Assembly (NCBI GenBank): GCA_910586365.1
Contig: CAJUGP010000006.1
Span: 1-6,918 of the forward strand
Length of the DNA: 6,918 nt
Source: an uncultured Christensenella sp.
GTDB lineage: Bacteria; Bacillota; Clostridia; Christensenellales; Borkfalkiaceae
Direction of reading: 5' to 3'
The notes below the pieces were generated by a model. That model was not told where the DNA came from. It was given only the letters and a program-made list of their open reading frames with translations, and made no database searches. A program made the translations under genes and the position numbers. Numbering within the stretch: the first letter of the stretch is position 1; every line of letters starts with the position of its first letter. Shown here one piece after another: positions 5,835 through 6,918 of this stretch.

Positions 5835-6689
5835 ATGGAAACGCATACGCAGAACATAGAAACAAAGGAAAAAGAACAAGGCGAACGCGTCAACGCGCGG
5901 CGCACGGCGATCATTGTCGGCGCGTCGTCGGGAATCGGAAGAGAAACGGCGATAAAGCTTGCGTCGCGGGGGTGGCGGGTGTTCAACATTTCCCGCACGC
6001 CCTGCAAGGCGGAACGCGTGCGTACGCTTACCGCGGACTGCGCGCAGGAAGGGGAGCTTTCCAAAGCGGTGCGCGAAATCGGCGAAGAGGCGGGTTCGGT
6101 CGAACTGCTCGTTTATTCGGCGGGATTTTCGATGGCGGCGCCCGTCGAATACGCTAAGAGCGGCGATTATCGTTATTTGTTCGAGGTCAATTATTTCGGC
6201 GCGATCGAGGCGCTGCGCGCCGCCGTGCCTTATCTTACGAAGCGCGGCGGAAGAGTGATCTTGGTCGGGTCGATGGGCGGCGACGTGCCCATTCCCTACG
6301 ATGCGTTTTATTCTTCGTCCAAAGCCGCACTTGCCATGCTTGCGCGCGGCGCGGATTGCGAACTGCGCGGTCGGGGCGTACGCGTAAGCGCGCTGCTTCC
6401 GGGCGGCACGGCGACCGATTTTACGTACAGCCGCAGGGTTTACGCAGAGGAAGAAACCCATTCGTATGCGCAAGACGTAAAAAAAGCGTCCGCCGCGCTT
6501 GCCAATATCGAACAGGGCGGCGACAGCCCCGGTTTAGTGGCGGACAGCATCTTAAAATTGGCGGAACGCAAAAACCCGCCGCCTGTTACGGCGGCGGGCG
6601 GCGCGAATAATTTTCTCCGCTATGTTTCAAAGATGCTGCCCGAACGCGTTACCGATTGGGCGGTGCGCAAAAAGTTTAATCAGAAATAA
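5835..6689 (+). CDS. Short-chain dehydrogenase/reductase (SDR family)
   Basis: This is a cytoplasmic NAD(P)(H)-dependent oxidoreductase; the substrate is unknown. From the ATG at 5835 the product has 284 residues, slightly longer than classical SDRs (about 250) because of a charged N-terminal tail and a C-terminal extension. The Rossmann cofactor motif GASSGIG is at 29-35. Arg54 after the second strand suggests NADP(H) preference. The usual NNAG is YSAG (94-97). Catalytic residues are Asn119, Ser146 and the YxxxK pair Tyr159/Lys163, and LLPGGT (187-192) follows. All four catalytic residues are present, so activity is expected. An in-frame ATG at 5802 would add 11 residues; neither start has a good ribosome site. 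I prefer 5835 because a possible -10 box overlaps the 5802 codon. Its closest visible relatives by pattern are general SDRs rather than a named reductase. It is followed by a repeat-filled spacer. Confidence 0.9.
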   Translation: METHTQNIETKEKEQGERVNARRTAIIVGASSGIGRETAIKLASRGWRVFNISRTPCKAERVRTLTADCAQEGELSKAVREIGEEAGSVELLVYSAGFSMAAPVEYAKSGDYRYLFEVNYFGAIEALRAAVPYLTKRGGRVILVGSMGGDVPIPYDAFYSSSKAALAMLARGADCELRGRGVRVSALLPGGTATDFTYSRRVYAEEETHSYAQDVKKASAALANIEQGGDSPGLVADSILKLAERKNPPPVTAAGGANNFLRYVSKMLPERVTDWAVRKKFNQK

Positions 6690-6696
6690 AGCAGGC

Positions 6697-6770
6697 AATC
6701 CCCCTTTATCCCCCTTTGACAAGGGGGACGCAATAAGGCGAGCGACCCTTTGACAAGGGGACGCATTAAG
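6697..6770. repeat. Degenerate tandem hairpin repeat
   Basis: Two related units follow the dehydrogenase gene. Each reads C-run, TTTGACAA, G-run, ACGCA(A/T)TAAG, at 6710-6737 and 6746-6770. A third truncated start (ATCCCCCTTTATC) is at 6699-6710. Each unit forms a short C-run/G-run hairpin. There is no T-run, so a terminator role for the dehydrogenase transcript is not supported by the sequence. Confidence 0.7.
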
Positions 6771-6776
6771 ATAAGC

Positions 6777-6820
6777 CCCCCTTAAATTAAGGGGGAAAGC
6801 GCGTTAGCGCAGGGGGGATT
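6777..6820. repeat. Second copy of the CCCCCTTAA hairpin repeat
   Basis: The inverted repeat CCCCCTTAA/TTAAGGGGG (6777-6795), followed by an AAAGCGCG...AGCGCA...GGGGATT tail, closely matches the element at 3289-3331 in the same orientation. The first 27 bases are identical; the tail differs by a few changes. Confidence 0.8.
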
Positions 6821-6918
6821 CTTCGGCAGGCTCAGAATGGCAGGTTTTTGTCATGTTGAGCGCAGTCGAAACATCTGAGGTTTTGGGGTTGAGATTCTTC
6901 GGCAGGCTCAGAATGACA
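6817..6918. repeat. Alternating inverted repeat family at the window end
   Basis: GATTCTTCGGCAGGCTCAG plus AATG(G/A)CA occurs at 6817-6842 and 6893-6918, matching at 25 of 26 positions. Between them, 6849-6879 (TGTCATGTTGAGCGCAGTCG and on to CATCTGAG) is a diverged copy in the opposite orientation: the complement of the outer copies begins TGTCATTCTGAGC. The array runs to the last base and probably continues beyond the window. No gene is visible in it. Confidence 0.75.

Noticed and set aside
5044..5865. Long antisense open frame (273 residues) opposite the LRR repeats
   Set aside because: It is a by-product of the 69-bp repeats, which keep the same frame open on the other strand. The translation is itself a meaningless repeat, with no ribosome site.
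6575..6598. Perfect 9-bp GC hairpin (CCCGCCGCC/GGCGGCGGG) as a terminator
   Set aside because: It lies inside the dehydrogenase reading frame and no T-run follows. It may still form in the mRNA.

Overview
The window reads as chromosomal DNA from a Gram-positive-type anaerobe, most likely a gut Clostridia/Bacillota genome. This is inferred from the strong GGAGG ribosome sites, sigma-A-like promoters, a lipoprotein with BspA-type leucine-rich repeats, and intergenic spacers packed with short GC-rich hairpin repeats of the kind seen in uncultured clostridial assemblies. The exact lineage cannot be fixed from sequence alone. All six genes lie on the + strand. I see no RNA genes, transposases, phage genes or CRISPR array.

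Region 1 (1-3286) looks like one transcription unit. A strong promoter (67-95) drives aldose 1-epimerase (galM). The next gene overlaps it by ATGA and encodes a six-helix membrane protein with a DUF3592-like extracytoplasmic insert. Four bases later comes a 353-residue helical protein of unknown function. A textbook intrinsic terminator (3252-3286) closes the unit. The link between a sugar mutarotase and two uncharacterised proteins is positional only.

Region 2 (3287-3517) is a gene-free spacer made of a chain of short hairpins and direct repeats.

Region 3 (3518-6689) holds three genes that probably have separate promoters: a ZIP-family divalent metal transporter, a BspA-like LRR lipoprotein, and an NADP(H)-type short-chain dehydrogenase. 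The lipoprotein gene has its own near-consensus promoter and an unusual leader. A perfect 14-bp inverted repeat starts at the predicted +1 and encloses two smaller nested stems. This gene is visibly more AT-rich than its neighbours, and its 3' half is ten tandem 69-bp units.

Region 4 (6690-6918) is a second repeat spacer. One of its elements closely matches the one after the terminator in region 2, so region 3 is bracketed by copies in the same orientation. It ends in an alternating inverted repeat family that runs to the window edge.

No new defence or metabolic system can be demonstrated here. The parts most worth following up are the structured leader of the LRR lipoprotein, the uncharacterised two-gene tail of the galM operon, and the intergenic repeat families.
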